A DNA stretch of 64,000 nucleotides from Clostridium paridis (GTDB lineage Bacteria; Bacillota; Clostridia; Clostridiales; Clostridiaceae): positions 62,001 through 126,000 of the forward strand of contig NZ_JAESWA010000023.1 in assembly GCF_016765615.1 (NCBI RefSeq), written 5' to 3'. How positions within the stretch are numbered: the stretch's first letter is position 1; the number at the start of each line of letters is the position of its first letter. A model generated the notes under the pieces. The model was given only the letters and a program-made list of their open reading frames with translations. It was not told where the DNA came from and searched no databases. Below are positions 42,485 through 50,065 of the stretch, in pieces. Position numbers and translations under genes: made by a program.

Positions 42485-44488
42485 ATGAAGAAACTATTTT
42501 CAGTGCTTCAAAAGATAGGTAAGTCATTAATGTTACCAGTATCAGTTTTACCAGCTGCTGGATTACTATTAAGATTTGGTCAACCAGACTTACTAAATAT
42601 ACCTTACATGGCTCAAGCTGGTGATGCAATATTCACTAACTTACCAATGATATTTGCTGTTGGTGTAGCCATAGGATTTTCAGGGGGAGAAGCCGTAGCT
42701 GCTTTAGCTGCTGTAGTAGGTCAATTAATATTACAAGCAATTATAAAAGTAGCAAGTGCTAATGCTGCTTTAGCGTTAGCAACAAAAACTGCATCAGAGC
42801 AACATATTTCATTAGATGTTTTTGTTAATTCAGCAGCATATGCTGACGTAGTATCAAAAACAACTATTAATATGGGTGTTTTTGGTGGAATAATAATAGG
42901 TTTAATTGCAGGTGCTTTATATAATAGGTTCCATGATATAAAATTACCTCAAGTATTAGGATTTTTTGGTGGAAAAAGATTTGTTCCAATTATAACATCT
43001 ATTGCAGCTTTAATATTTGCAACAATTGGAGTACAAGTATGGGGACCAATTCAAGATGGAATTAATACATTTTCACAATGGGCAAGTACATCAGTGTTAG
43101 GACCAGCATTTTATGCTGCTGGTAAGAGATTACTTATTCCTGTTGGATTACATCATATGTACTATCCAGCATTCTTATATCAATTTGGTGAATATGTTTC
43201 AAATGGCGTAACTTACTTTGGTGACTCAGGAAGGTATTTCCATGGAGATCCAAATGCGGGTATATTTATGGCTTCGGAATATCCAGTATTAATGTTTGGA
43301 CTTCCTGGAGCAGCTGTTGCTATGATTGCAGCTGCAAAAAAAGAGAACAGAAAGAAAGTTGCAGGTATGATGATTTCAGCTGCATTTGTTGCTTTCTTAA
43401 CAGGAATAACTGAGCCAATAGAATTCTCTTTCATATTCGTAGCACCAATACTATTTGTATTCCATGTTGCAGCAGCATTCTTATCTGGAATAATTACTAG
43501 CTTATTACATATAAGATTAGGATATACATTCTCAGCATCATTTATAGACTATTTATTAGGATTTAAATTTGCAGGACATCCATTACTTATTTGGTTAGTA
43601 GGTATAGCATATTTTGTATTATACTTTGTTGTATTTTACTTTACAATTAAAGCTACAAATGCTAAAACACCAGGTAGAGAAGATGAAGACGAAAATGCAA
43701 TAGCACCGATTAATGTCAAAGGAAGCGAAAGAGCAGCAAAGGTATTAGAGGCAATAGGTGGGAAAGATAATATAGAAGTTTTAGATGCTTGTATTACAAG
43801 ATTAAGACTTACTTTAAAAGACCCTTCAGTAGTTGACCAGGCGACACTAAAAGCTCTTGGAGCAGCAGGTATATTAGTTGCAGGAAGTAATGTCCAAGCA
43901 ATTTTTGGAACTGAAGCAGAAAAAATTAAAGATGACATAAAAGCTATAATTGCTAATGGCGGATACGTTCCAACAACAAATGCAGTTCAAGCTAATGAAA
44001 TAGTAGAAGATACTAAAAAAGTAGCTAGCGGAACAGTTGCTAATTTATCAAATCCAATTGATGGAGAAATAGTTACATTAGATAGAGTACCAGATGAAGT
44101 TTTTGCAGGTAAAATGTTAGGGGACGGATTTGCAATAATTCCAGTAGGAAATGAAGTACATGCACCAGCTGATGGAGAAGTTAGAGTAGTATTCCCAACT
44201 AAGCATGCGGTAGCAATTGAAACTATTGATGGGCTTGAAATATTGATTCATGTTGGTATTGATACAGTTGAATTAAATGGTGAGGGTTTCATAGCTCACG
44301 TAAGACAAGGAGATAAAGTTAAAAAGGGTGATTTATTATTAACTTTTGATCAAGATATAATTAAAGAAAAAGCTAAGAGTAATATTACCCCAGTGATTGT
44401 TACAAATATGGATGTTGTAAAAGAAATTAGCGTTCAATTAGGAAACAAAAAGAATGGGGAAATTTCAGCAGATATAACTTTAAATTAA
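42485..44488 (+). CDS. ptsG: PTS glucose-type EIICBA transporter
   Basis: All three domains are fused in order. IIC (about 1-400) has the membrane helices with ALAAVVGQ, PVGLHHMYYPAFLYQFG and GITEPIEFSF. IIB (about 410-490) has the phosphorylated cysteine in LDACITRLRLTL. IIA (about 525-650) has the phosphorylated histidine in LEILIHVGIDTVEL. The 667 residues are typical. The sugar is glucose or N-acetylglucosamine; the GlcT-like neighbour favours glucose. GGAGGA precedes the ATG. Expression is likely controlled by antitermination and HPr phosphorylation. Confidence 0.93.
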   Translation: MKKLFSVLQKIGKSLMLPVSVLPAAGLLLRFGQPDLLNIPYMAQAGDAIFTNLPMIFAVGVAIGFSGGEAVAALAAVVGQLILQAIIKVASANAALALATKTASEQHISLDVFVNSAAYADVVSKTTINMGVFGGIIIGLIAGALYNRFHDIKLPQVLGFFGGKRFVPIITSIAALIFATIGVQVWGPIQDGINTFSQWASTSVLGPAFYAAGKRLLIPVGLHHMYYPAFLYQFGEYVSNGVTYFGDSGRYFHGDPNAGIFMASEYPVLMFGLPGAAVAMIAAAKKENRKKVAGMMISAAFVAFLTGITEPIEFSFIFVAPILFVFHVAAAFLSGIITSLLHIRLGYTFSASFIDYLLGFKFAGHPLLIWLVGIAYFVLYFVVFYFTIKATNAKTPGREDEDENAIAPINVKGSERAAKVLEAIGGKDNIEVLDACITRLRLTLKDPSVVDQATLKALGAAGILVAGSNVQAIFGTEAEKIKDDIKAIIANGGYVPTTNAVQANEIVEDTKKVASGTVANLSNPIDGEIVTLDRVPDEVFAGKMLGDGFAIIPVGNEVHAPADGEVRVVFPTKHAVAIETIDGLEILIHVGIDTVELNGEGFIAHVRQGDKVKKGDLLLTFDQDIIKEKAKSNITPVIVTNMDVVKEISVQLGNKKNGEISADITLN

Positions 44489-44490
44489 TA

Positions 44491-44528
44491 AAGAAAGGCT
44501 TCTCAAGGTAATTTTGAGAAGCCTTTTA
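44491..44528. terminator. Bidirectional terminator between ptsG and the reductase-like gene
   Basis: AAAGGCTTCTCAA and TTGAGAAGCCTTT form a 13-bp stem around a seven-base loop between converging genes. Confidence 0.88.
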
Positions 44529-44529
44529 A

Positions 44530-45225
44530 CTATACAATTTCGTTTTGATGATTGTAATCAAATTCCTTAGGATCTTGAGAATTTACTCCTTTTTTAAAAT
44601 CATTTAAACCAATTCTCTCAATAAAATCGCTAACTTTTTCTCCAAAACTTGCATTCTTTTGATAGAAAGCAAATGTTTTCTCTACTAATTCATAAGCTGT
44701 TTCTTCTGTGACATCTATGGCAATTATGTCTGCAATTCTAGGATTATAGCCAGAAGATCCACCAGCGGTTACTCTAAAACCAGTTTTGTCAGCAATTACA
44801 CCAACATCTTTTGAATAAACACCACCACAGGCATTTCTACAACCTGCAACTCCAATTTTAGCCCTATTAGGCATAGATGCTCCGTGAAACTTTTTTGAAA
44901 GTCTCATTCCAATAGTCATGGTATTTGCCTTTGATCTTTTACAGAAGGCAGCAGGGCATATTTCAACATTTTTTACTGAGTAAATATTTTTAACAGCTGG
45001 TTCCATGCCTAGTTCATTCCAAATATTTTCTAAATCTTCTTCCTTAAGATTAGTAATTAATATTCTTTGTCCAGAAGTTATTTTTAGAACTGCATTATAC
45101 TTTTTTGCTACTTCAGCTATTTTTATAAGATTATCAGGAGTAATAAATCCACCAGGGATATGTGGTGTTATCCCAAAAGTCCTTTTCCCATCTCTAACTT
45201 TTTGCAAATTACCATAGTGTGGCAT
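44530..45225 (-). CDS. Small nitrite/sulfite reductase-like hemoprotein (single-module)
   Basis: The 231-residue protein holds one ferredoxin-like half domain (TFGITPHIPGGFITPDNLIKIAEVAKKY) and one siroheme/4Fe-4S domain, with the cluster cysteines in CPAAFCKR and GVAGCRNACGG. Full assimilatory reductases are duplicated and over 500 residues, so this is a one-module member of the family common in anaerobes. No flavin, ferredoxin or partner subunit is adjacent. It probably binds siroheme, and may act in sulfite or nitrite reduction, but the activity is not established. The start at 45225 has GGAGGATGAGG before it; an upstream TTG overlaps that site. It is monocistronic. Confidence 0.78.
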   Translation of the reverse strand: MPHYGNLQKVRDGKRTFGITPHIPGGFITPDNLIKIAEVAKKYNAVLKITSGQRILITNLKEEDLENIWNELGMEPAVKNIYSVKNVEICPAAFCKRSKANTMTIGMRLSKKFHGASMPNRAKIGVAGCRNACGGVYSKDVGVIADKTGFRVTAGGSSGYNPRIADIIAIDVTEETAYELVEKTFAFYQKNASFGEKVSDFIERIGLNDFKKGVNSQDPKEFDYNHQNEIV

Positions 45226-45248
45226 ATCCTCATCCTCCAATTAATATC

Positions 45249-45272
45249 ATTAGTTTAACTTAAAACCTATAT
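45249..45272. repeat. Family 1 palindromic repeat, copy D (right-end remnant)
   Basis: AGTTTAACTTAAAACCTATA matches the right end of the family 1 element; the left end is gone. It lies between two diverging genes. Confidence 0.4.
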
Positions 45273-45363
45273 ATCAGTATTTTAATATATAAATAGTATT
45301 TTGTCTGTAATCTAAGATACATTTAAAAATTAAATTGAAACATAATAAACTTGAGGTGATTAT

Positions 45364-46374
45364 ATGTTTATACCCAAGAGAGTGATATTCGAAAATGATG
45401 CATTAAATTATCCTTTAGGAGAAGAGTTATTAGAAAGATTCAAATCCAATAGTGATATCGAAATAATGTACTCTAAAAATGGAAGAATCACAGGTATTCC
45501 AGGTACAAATCCTAGTGAGAAATATTTAGAGAGCAAAAGTACATTAGTTGTTGGAGTGAGAAAAACTTTAGATTTTCAGTCCTGTAAGCCTTCTGCACAT
45601 TATCAATTACCATTAGTAAGTGGTTGTATGGGAATGTGTGAATACTGCTATTTAAATACTCAAATGGGGAAGAAGCCCTATATAAAGATTCATGTAAACA
45701 TTGAAGAGATTTTAGAAAAAGCTCAGAAATATATAAACGAAAGACTACCTGAAATTACAATTTTTGAAGGAGCTGCAACTTCAGACCCTGTACCTGTAGA
45801 AGGGTATACTGGAGCTTTAAGAACTGCAATTGAATACTTTGGTGAAAATACTAATTCAAAATTCCGCTTTGTGACTAAATACAATGATATAGATGGACTT
45901 TTGAATTTAAAACATAATGGAAGGACAACAATAAGATTTAGCATAAATGCAAGTGAAGTTATTCGAAAATTTGAACATAATACATCACTTTTAGATGATA
46001 GGCTTGATGCGGCATTAAAAGTATCAAATGCTGGTTATCCATTGGGATTTATTATAGCTCCTGTTTTCTTATATGACAGTTGGAAAGAGGATTATAATAT
46101 ACTAATGGACAAAATTGATAAGTTGTTTATTGGGAAAAATTTAATGTTTGAAGTTATATCCCATAGGTTTACTAAAAGAGCAAAAGACAATATATTAAGT
46201 ATTTATCCCAAAAGCTTATTACCAATGGAGGAGGAAATAAGAAAATTTAAGTACGGACAATTTGGTTATGGTAAATATGTATATAAGGATGAGGAATTAA
46301 AGAATATGAAGGAGTTCTTTAAAGAGAGAATTACTAAGAGTTTTGGAGAGGGAGCTATAAATTATATAATATAG
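45364..46374 (+). CDS. splB: Spore photoproduct lyase
   Basis: The 336-residue radical SAM enzyme reverses the thymine spore photoproduct during germination. The cluster motif SGCMGMCEYCYL uses Cys88, Cys92 and Cys95. The core has KFRFVTKYNDIDGLL, TTIRFSINASEVIRKFEHNTS, LDAALKVSNAGYPLGFIIAPVF and FEVISHRFTKRAK, all typical. The segment that carries the hydrogen-donor Cys in Bacillus (FEAACTSD, recalled from memory) here reads FEGAATSD, with Ala138; an extra Cys74 lies in FQSCKPSAHY. The gene shows that the organism forms spores. GAGGTGA precedes the ATG. It is expected to be under a forespore sigma factor, but I could not see a convincing promoter. Confidence 0.93.
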   Translation: MFIPKRVIFENDALNYPLGEELLERFKSNSDIEIMYSKNGRITGIPGTNPSEKYLESKSTLVVGVRKTLDFQSCKPSAHYQLPLVSGCMGMCEYCYLNTQMGKKPYIKIHVNIEEILEKAQKYINERLPEITIFEGAATSDPVPVEGYTGALRTAIEYFGENTNSKFRFVTKYNDIDGLLNLKHNGRTTIRFSINASEVIRKFEHNTSLLDDRLDAALKVSNAGYPLGFIIAPVFLYDSWKEDYNILMDKIDKLFIGKNLMFEVISHRFTKRAKDNILSIYPKSLLPMEEEIRKFKYGQFGYGKYVYKDEELKNMKEFFKERITKSFGEGAINYII

Positions 46375-46381
46375 AAGATTA

Positions 46382-46418
46382 GGGGCTAATCAGTGTTTGA
46401 TTAGTCTTTCTTATTTTT
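46382..46418 (+). terminator. Terminator after splB
   Basis: GGCTAATCA and TGATTAGTC pair around GTGTT, followed by TTTCTTATTTTTTT. Confidence 0.75.
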
Positions 46419-46439
46419 TTATGGGTTTAAATGTAAAAA

Positions 46440-46487
46440 TTGACAAAAAATATTACAAATGATATTGTGTGTATATACGATATACAC
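46440..46487 (+). promoter_or_regulatory. Promoter with palindromic operator for the GntR-ABC operon
   Basis: TTGACA (46440-46445), 17 bases, TATTGT (46463-46468), then GTGTATATACGATATACAC (46469-46487), a perfect 8-bp inverted repeat with a 3-base spacer. The palindrome begins right at the end of the -10 box and covers the start of transcription, so binding should block RNA polymerase. The GntR protein encoded next is the obvious candidate. Confidence 0.72.
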
Positions 46488-46512
46488 GGTTAAAAATGCA
46501 AAGGAGGAGTTT

Positions 46513-46884
46513 ATGAATATAAATATTGATTATAGCAGTGATTTACCTATGTATGAACAGATCAAAATTTGTATAAAGGAAAATATACTTTTAGAAAAAG
46601 TTAAATTTAATGAAGCTCTTCCTTCAGTAAGGCAATTATCTAAAGAATTAAATATTAGTACAATTACCACTAAAAGAGCATATATGGATTTAGAACGTGA
46701 GGGGTATATTTACACCATTTCAGGTAAAGGAACATTTGTAAATAGTGTTGATACCACTAAGCTTTTAAATGAGAAAAGAGACAAACTTATAGATGAATAT
46801 AAGATAAAAGTACTTGAGATTAAAGAAGCTGGTGTAAGTAAAGAGAGTATCATAAAGATAATTGATGAGCTATATAGGGGGTAG
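46513..46884 (+). CDS. GntR family regulator, YtrA subfamily
   Basis: The 123-residue protein has an N-terminal winged helix-turn-helix (DLPMYEQIKICIKENI, ALPSVRQLSKELNISTITTKRAYMDLEREGYIYTISGKGTFV, about 10-75) and only a short C-terminal helical tail, as in the YtrA subfamily. Those regulators usually repress an ABC transporter operon of their own. AAGGAGG precedes the ATG at 46513; the in-frame extension upstream covers the promoter and is not real. The ABC ATPase gene starts five bases after its stop, so the layout is regulator, ATPase, permease, permease. The inducer is not known, though cell-wall antibiotics induce the B. subtilis homologue. Confidence 0.88.
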   Translation: MNINIDYSSDLPMYEQIKICIKENILLEKVKFNEALPSVRQLSKELNISTITTKRAYMDLEREGYIYTISGKGTFVNSVDTTKLLNEKRDKLIDEYKIKVLEIKEAGVSKESIIKIIDELYRG

Positions 46885-46889
46885 TTATT

Positions 46890-47747
46890 TTGGAGAATAT
46901 ATTAGAGGTTAATAATTTAAGCAAAGAATTTCGAGGTTTTAGGTTAGATAATATATCATTCAAACTTGAAAAGGGTAGCATAATGGGCTTCGTAGGTGAA
47001 AATGGAGCAGGAAAAACAACAACAATAAAATTGATTTTAAATACTATAGGGAAATCCTCAGGAGATATAAAAATAATGGGTAAGGATAATGTTGAGGATG
47101 AGATATTTGTAAAGTCACATATTGGATATGTTCCAGATGAAAGTTATTTCATGGAAGGCTCTACTTTGATAAATCATTCAAAAGCCATAAAAACTTTTTA
47201 TGAAGATTGGAATGAGAATAAATTTAGAAAATATTCATCCTTGTGGAAGCTCCCTTTAGATGTTAAGATAAGTGATTTTTCTAAAGGTATGAAGACTAAA
47301 GCAATGCTAGCATTAGCATTAGCACATGAACCTAAGCTATTAATTTTAGATGAGCCCACAGCTGGGCTAGATCCAATAGCAAGGATTGAAGTGTTAGATA
47401 TGCTTAGAGAATTTGTAGAAGAGGGTGAACGTTCTGTATTTTTTTCTACACATATAACTTCTGATTTAGATAAGATAGCAGATTACATTACTGTGATTCA
47501 CAAAGGGAGAATATTACAAAGTATAGCAATGGATAATTTTGAAGAAAACTATATCTTACTATCAGGTGGAATTGAGGAACTTAAGGGGCTAGAGGAGGAA
47601 TTTATAGGCATAAGAAAAGGTGAAGTGACATTTGAAGGGCTTATTTTAAGAGAAAAAGCAAATAAATATTTTTCTAATATTAGAGGAACTAAACCTAATG
47701 TTGAAAATCTTTTAACATTCAGTGTTTGGGGGAATAACTATGAGTAG
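46890..47747 (+). CDS. ABC transporter ATP-binding protein
   Basis: The 285 residues carry the nucleotide-binding domain: Walker A GENGAGKTT (near 36-44), a Q-loop region, the signature SKGMKTK in place of LSGGQ, Walker B LLILDEPTAGLDP and the switch FFSTHITSDL. The degenerate signature is usual for this YtrB-like group. It powers the two membrane proteins encoded next. The TTG start at 46890 follows AGGGGGTAG. Its stop overlaps the start of the next gene by eight bases, indicating translational coupling. Direction and substrate are unknown. Confidence 0.9.
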   Translation: MENILEVNNLSKEFRGFRLDNISFKLEKGSIMGFVGENGAGKTTTIKLILNTIGKSSGDIKIMGKDNVEDEIFVKSHIGYVPDESYFMEGSTLINHSKAIKTFYEDWNENKFRKYSSLWKLPLDVKISDFSKGMKTKAMLALALAHEPKLLILDEPTAGLDPIARIEVLDMLREFVEEGERSVFFSTHITSDLDKIADYITVIHKGRILQSIAMDNFEENYILLSGGIEELKGLEEEFIGIRKGEVTFEGLILREKANKYFSNIRGTKPNVENLLTFSVWGNNYE

Positions 47748-48537
47748 AATATGGAAGATAATAAAAGTTCATTGGAATCTTCTTGATGGACTTTATAAAT
47801 TTTTGACAATCTTTTATATAATAATTTTGACCATGATGACCCAGCTAGATTATAAAGTTATAAAGGAGGAAATTGAATACTATATAAATGCTAATAAGTA
47901 CGTAAATTTTGCAAGTACAATTTCCCAAAGTTTAAGTTTAATGACGTTTTGTATGATTTTATATACTTATTTTATTAGACGAGATCCTATAGTTAAAAAA
48001 TATAGAAAATACTATAACAGGGATTTCTTTGTGCAATTACCTATACTTAAAAAGGATATACTTCTTGGTAAATTTTTGTTATATATCTGTTCAAGCATTC
48101 CAGCTTTATTTGTAATGACAACTTTTATATCTTTAAATATCTATTATGGACAAACAAACGTTGTATCAGCATATTCAGGATTACTAGTATTATTATTATT
48201 TCTTTGGTTTTTAGCTGCTAGCATTTCTAATTTATTTGAAGAAGTATATAAAGATAAATTTAGTATATTTAAGTTTTTAGATTTGTGGTATATTCTTATT
48301 GTTAATTTTTATATATTACATTCATTCACTTCTCAGCCTATATATGTTGGAACTATAGCCAATGATACAATTATGTTTAATTCATTAGGAGAGAGATTTG
48401 TTCCTATATTAAAAATGTTTAGATATATTGGGGGTATTTGGGGAATACCTGTAATAATCATCTCCATAATAATAAGCTACTTTATAAGCTGTAAGTTACC
48501 TATTTATATTTTAGGTAAGAAGGAGAAATTAAAATGA
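47740..48537 (+). CDS. ABC transporter membrane protein (first of two)
   Basis: The 265-residue protein has about six hydrophobic helices (FYIIILTMMTQLDYKV, LMTFCMILYTYFI, KFLLYICSSIPALFVMTTFI, GLLVLLLFLWFLAASI, IPVIIISIIISYFI). It is not similar enough to a named permease family for a firm call, but place and topology identify it as a transmembrane subunit. GGGGG precedes the ATG at 47740; a longer reading to 47722 is possible but overlaps the ribosome binding site. The next gene overlaps its stop by four bases. Confidence 0.75.
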   Translation: MSRIWKIIKVHWNLLDGLYKFLTIFYIIILTMMTQLDYKVIKEEIEYYINANKYVNFASTISQSLSLMTFCMILYTYFIRRDPIVKKYRKYYNRDFFVQLPILKKDILLGKFLLYICSSIPALFVMTTFISLNIYYGQTNVVSAYSGLLVLLLFLWFLAASISNLFEEVYKDKFSIFKFLDLWYILIVNFYILHSFTSQPIYVGTIANDTIMFNSLGERFVPILKMFRYIGGIWGIPVIIISIIISYFISCKLPIYILGKKEKLK

Positions 48538-49166
48538 AGGATCTAGTTTTAAACTATTTTAAAATGATAAGAGCAGGATTTTTTTATAGAACTTTTTTAT
48601 TATCATTGTGGTTAATAATTCCTTCTATCCTAAATATAGTAGTGGAAGGAACTAATTTAGCAAGTGTTTTCATAGTATGTATGGTTGCATTTATTATACT
48701 TCCAGGAATAATGGAGGAGTCAATAGAAGGTTATATATTTTACGCAGCTATTCCAATAAGAACAAAGGATATAGTGAAATATATGTATGTGAATACTTAT
48801 ATAATATTTATAATTGGCTTAGTAATGCACTTGATATTTTCGTATATAGCTAACAAACCATTATCAATGCTATATATTATATCAATAGGAATGATGTTAT
48901 TAATTACAAATGTATTTTATCCATTTTACCCTATTGGGGGCAATACAGACACTATATTTATAAATGAGAAATTAATATCTTTTAAAAGTGTTGTTATTAT
49001 TAGTTTATTTGTGGCCACTTTTTTGTTAGAGATTATTTTTAATTCATCACTGAATAAAGGCAGTATAGTAATTTTTCAGTGGATATTAATGATAGTTATA
49101 CTTTTAATAACCATAGGAACAGCGAAAATTTCTTATAGAGCTACAATTAAGAGGATAATGGAGTAG
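48534..49166 (+). CDS. ABC-2 type transporter membrane protein (second of two)
   Basis: The 210 residues contain about six helices (LLSLWLIIPSILNIVV, IVCMVAFIILPGIMEES, IIFIIGLVMHLIFSYI, LLITNVFYPFYPI, VVIISLFVATFLLEII, WILMIVILLITIGTA). EESIEGYIFYAAIPIRTKDIVKYMY resembles the cytoplasmic loop of ABC-2 membrane 3 proteins. Its ATG overlaps the previous stop codon (ATGA), so it is translationally coupled. It is probably the partner of the preceding membrane protein in one export or extrusion complex. The operon ends here with no obvious terminator. Confidence 0.8.
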   Translation: MKDLVLNYFKMIRAGFFYRTFLLSLWLIIPSILNIVVEGTNLASVFIVCMVAFIILPGIMEESIEGYIFYAAIPIRTKDIVKYMYVNTYIIFIIGLVMHLIFSYIANKPLSMLYIISIGMMLLITNVFYPFYPIGGNTDTIFINEKLISFKSVVIISLFVATFLLEIIFNSSLNKGSIVIFQWILMIVILLITIGTAKISYRATIKRIME

Positions 49167-49224
49167 AAAATAATATTAATTAGGAAAAATATTTTTAAAA
49201 TTCTTAATATATTGTTAAAGACTA

Positions 49225-49253
49225 TTGCAATTAATTGATTAATTGATTATAAT
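49225..49253 (+). promoter_or_regulatory. Promoter of the Lrp/aminotransferase T-box leader
   Basis: TTGCAA (49225-49230) and TATAAT (49248-49253) are separated by 17 bases, just ahead of the T-box leader. Confidence 0.6.
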
Positions 49254-49264
49254 ATAAAAAATAA

Positions 49265-49550
49265 CAAGATATCTAAAGATAATGATAAGGAAGAGTACAC
49301 TTAATTGACTTTTAAGAGAGCTAAAGATTTGGTGGAACTTTGGTAAGAAGATTTAGTGGAAGCAGCCTTTGAATCTTACATTGAAAAATAAGAATTTCAT
49401 TCTTAACTAGATAGTAACGTATCCTCACGTTATAGAGGTGGAATATATTTATATATTCTAGCTGAGTGAGCAATTTTATTGCTTATTAGGGTGGTACCGC
49501 GGAGTTATTCCTTCGTCCCTTTATTGGGATGAAGGATTTTTTTATTTTCT
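49265..49550 (+). promoter_or_regulatory. T-box riboswitch upstream of the Lrp/aminotransferase pair
   Basis: The leader has AAGAGTAC (stem I AGUA), AGAGAG, GGTGGAA, the T-box AGGGTGGTACCGCGG (49488-49502) and a terminator TCCTTCGTCCC/GGGATGAAGGA with a T run (49509-49550). The specifier region reads GAA-U-CUU-A (CUU at 49375-49377). Using the GAA-N-codon-A pattern of the asnB leader in this window, the codon would be leucine; UUA (Leu) or UCU (Ser) in other registers are possible. The 420-base gap from 49167 is filled by this leader and its promoter. Confidence 0.9.
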
Positions 49551-49585
49551 AAATTAAACAATATTAAAAATTAGGGGGCATTAGA

Positions 49586-50065
49586 ATGGAAGAAATATTA
49601 GAAATTTTAGAGAAGAATAGTAGATACACAGATGAACAAATAGCCACAATGGCAGGAAAATCTGTAGAAGAGGTTAGAGATGCCATTAGGGATTTTGAAG
49701 AAAGAAGTATAATTGCTGGATATACAACATTAATTAATTGGGAAAATACAGGTAAGGAAACAGTCACTGCATTAATAGAGGTGAAGGTTACTCCACAAAG
49801 AGGTGAAGGCTTTGATAAGGTTGCAGAAAGAATATATAATTTTCCACAAGTTAAAGCATGTTACCTTATGTCAGGTGGCTTCGATTTAACAGTAATAATT
49901 GAAGGAAAAACTATGAAGGAAGTTGCTCTTTTTGTTTCAGAAAAGCTAGCTGTGCAAGAGTACGTATTAAGTACAGCAACTCACTTTGTGTTAAAAAAAT
50001 ATAAAGATCATGGAACAATATTTAAGGAGAAACAAATAGATGATAGGGAGGCAATATTTATATGA
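49586..50065 (+). CDS. Lrp/AsnC family transcriptional regulator
   Basis: The 159-residue protein has an N-terminal helix-turn-helix (EILEILEKNSRYTDEQIATMAGKSVEEVRDAIRDFEERSIIAGYTTLINWE) and a C-terminal RAM ligand domain (VTALIEVKVTPQRGEGFDKVAERIYNFPQVKACYLMSGGFDLTVIIEG). Members respond to amino acids and control amino-acid metabolism. It sits immediately downstream of the T-box terminator and its stop overlaps the aminotransferase start (ATGA), so both are made from one transcript. It may control the operon or other amino-acid genes. AGGGGG precedes the ATG. Confidence 0.88.
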   Translation: MEEILEILEKNSRYTDEQIATMAGKSVEEVRDAIRDFEERSIIAGYTTLINWENTGKETVTALIEVKVTPQRGEGFDKVAERIYNFPQVKACYLMSGGFDLTVIIEGKTMKEVALFVSEKLAVQEYVLSTATHFVLKKYKDHGTIFKEKQIDDREAIFI

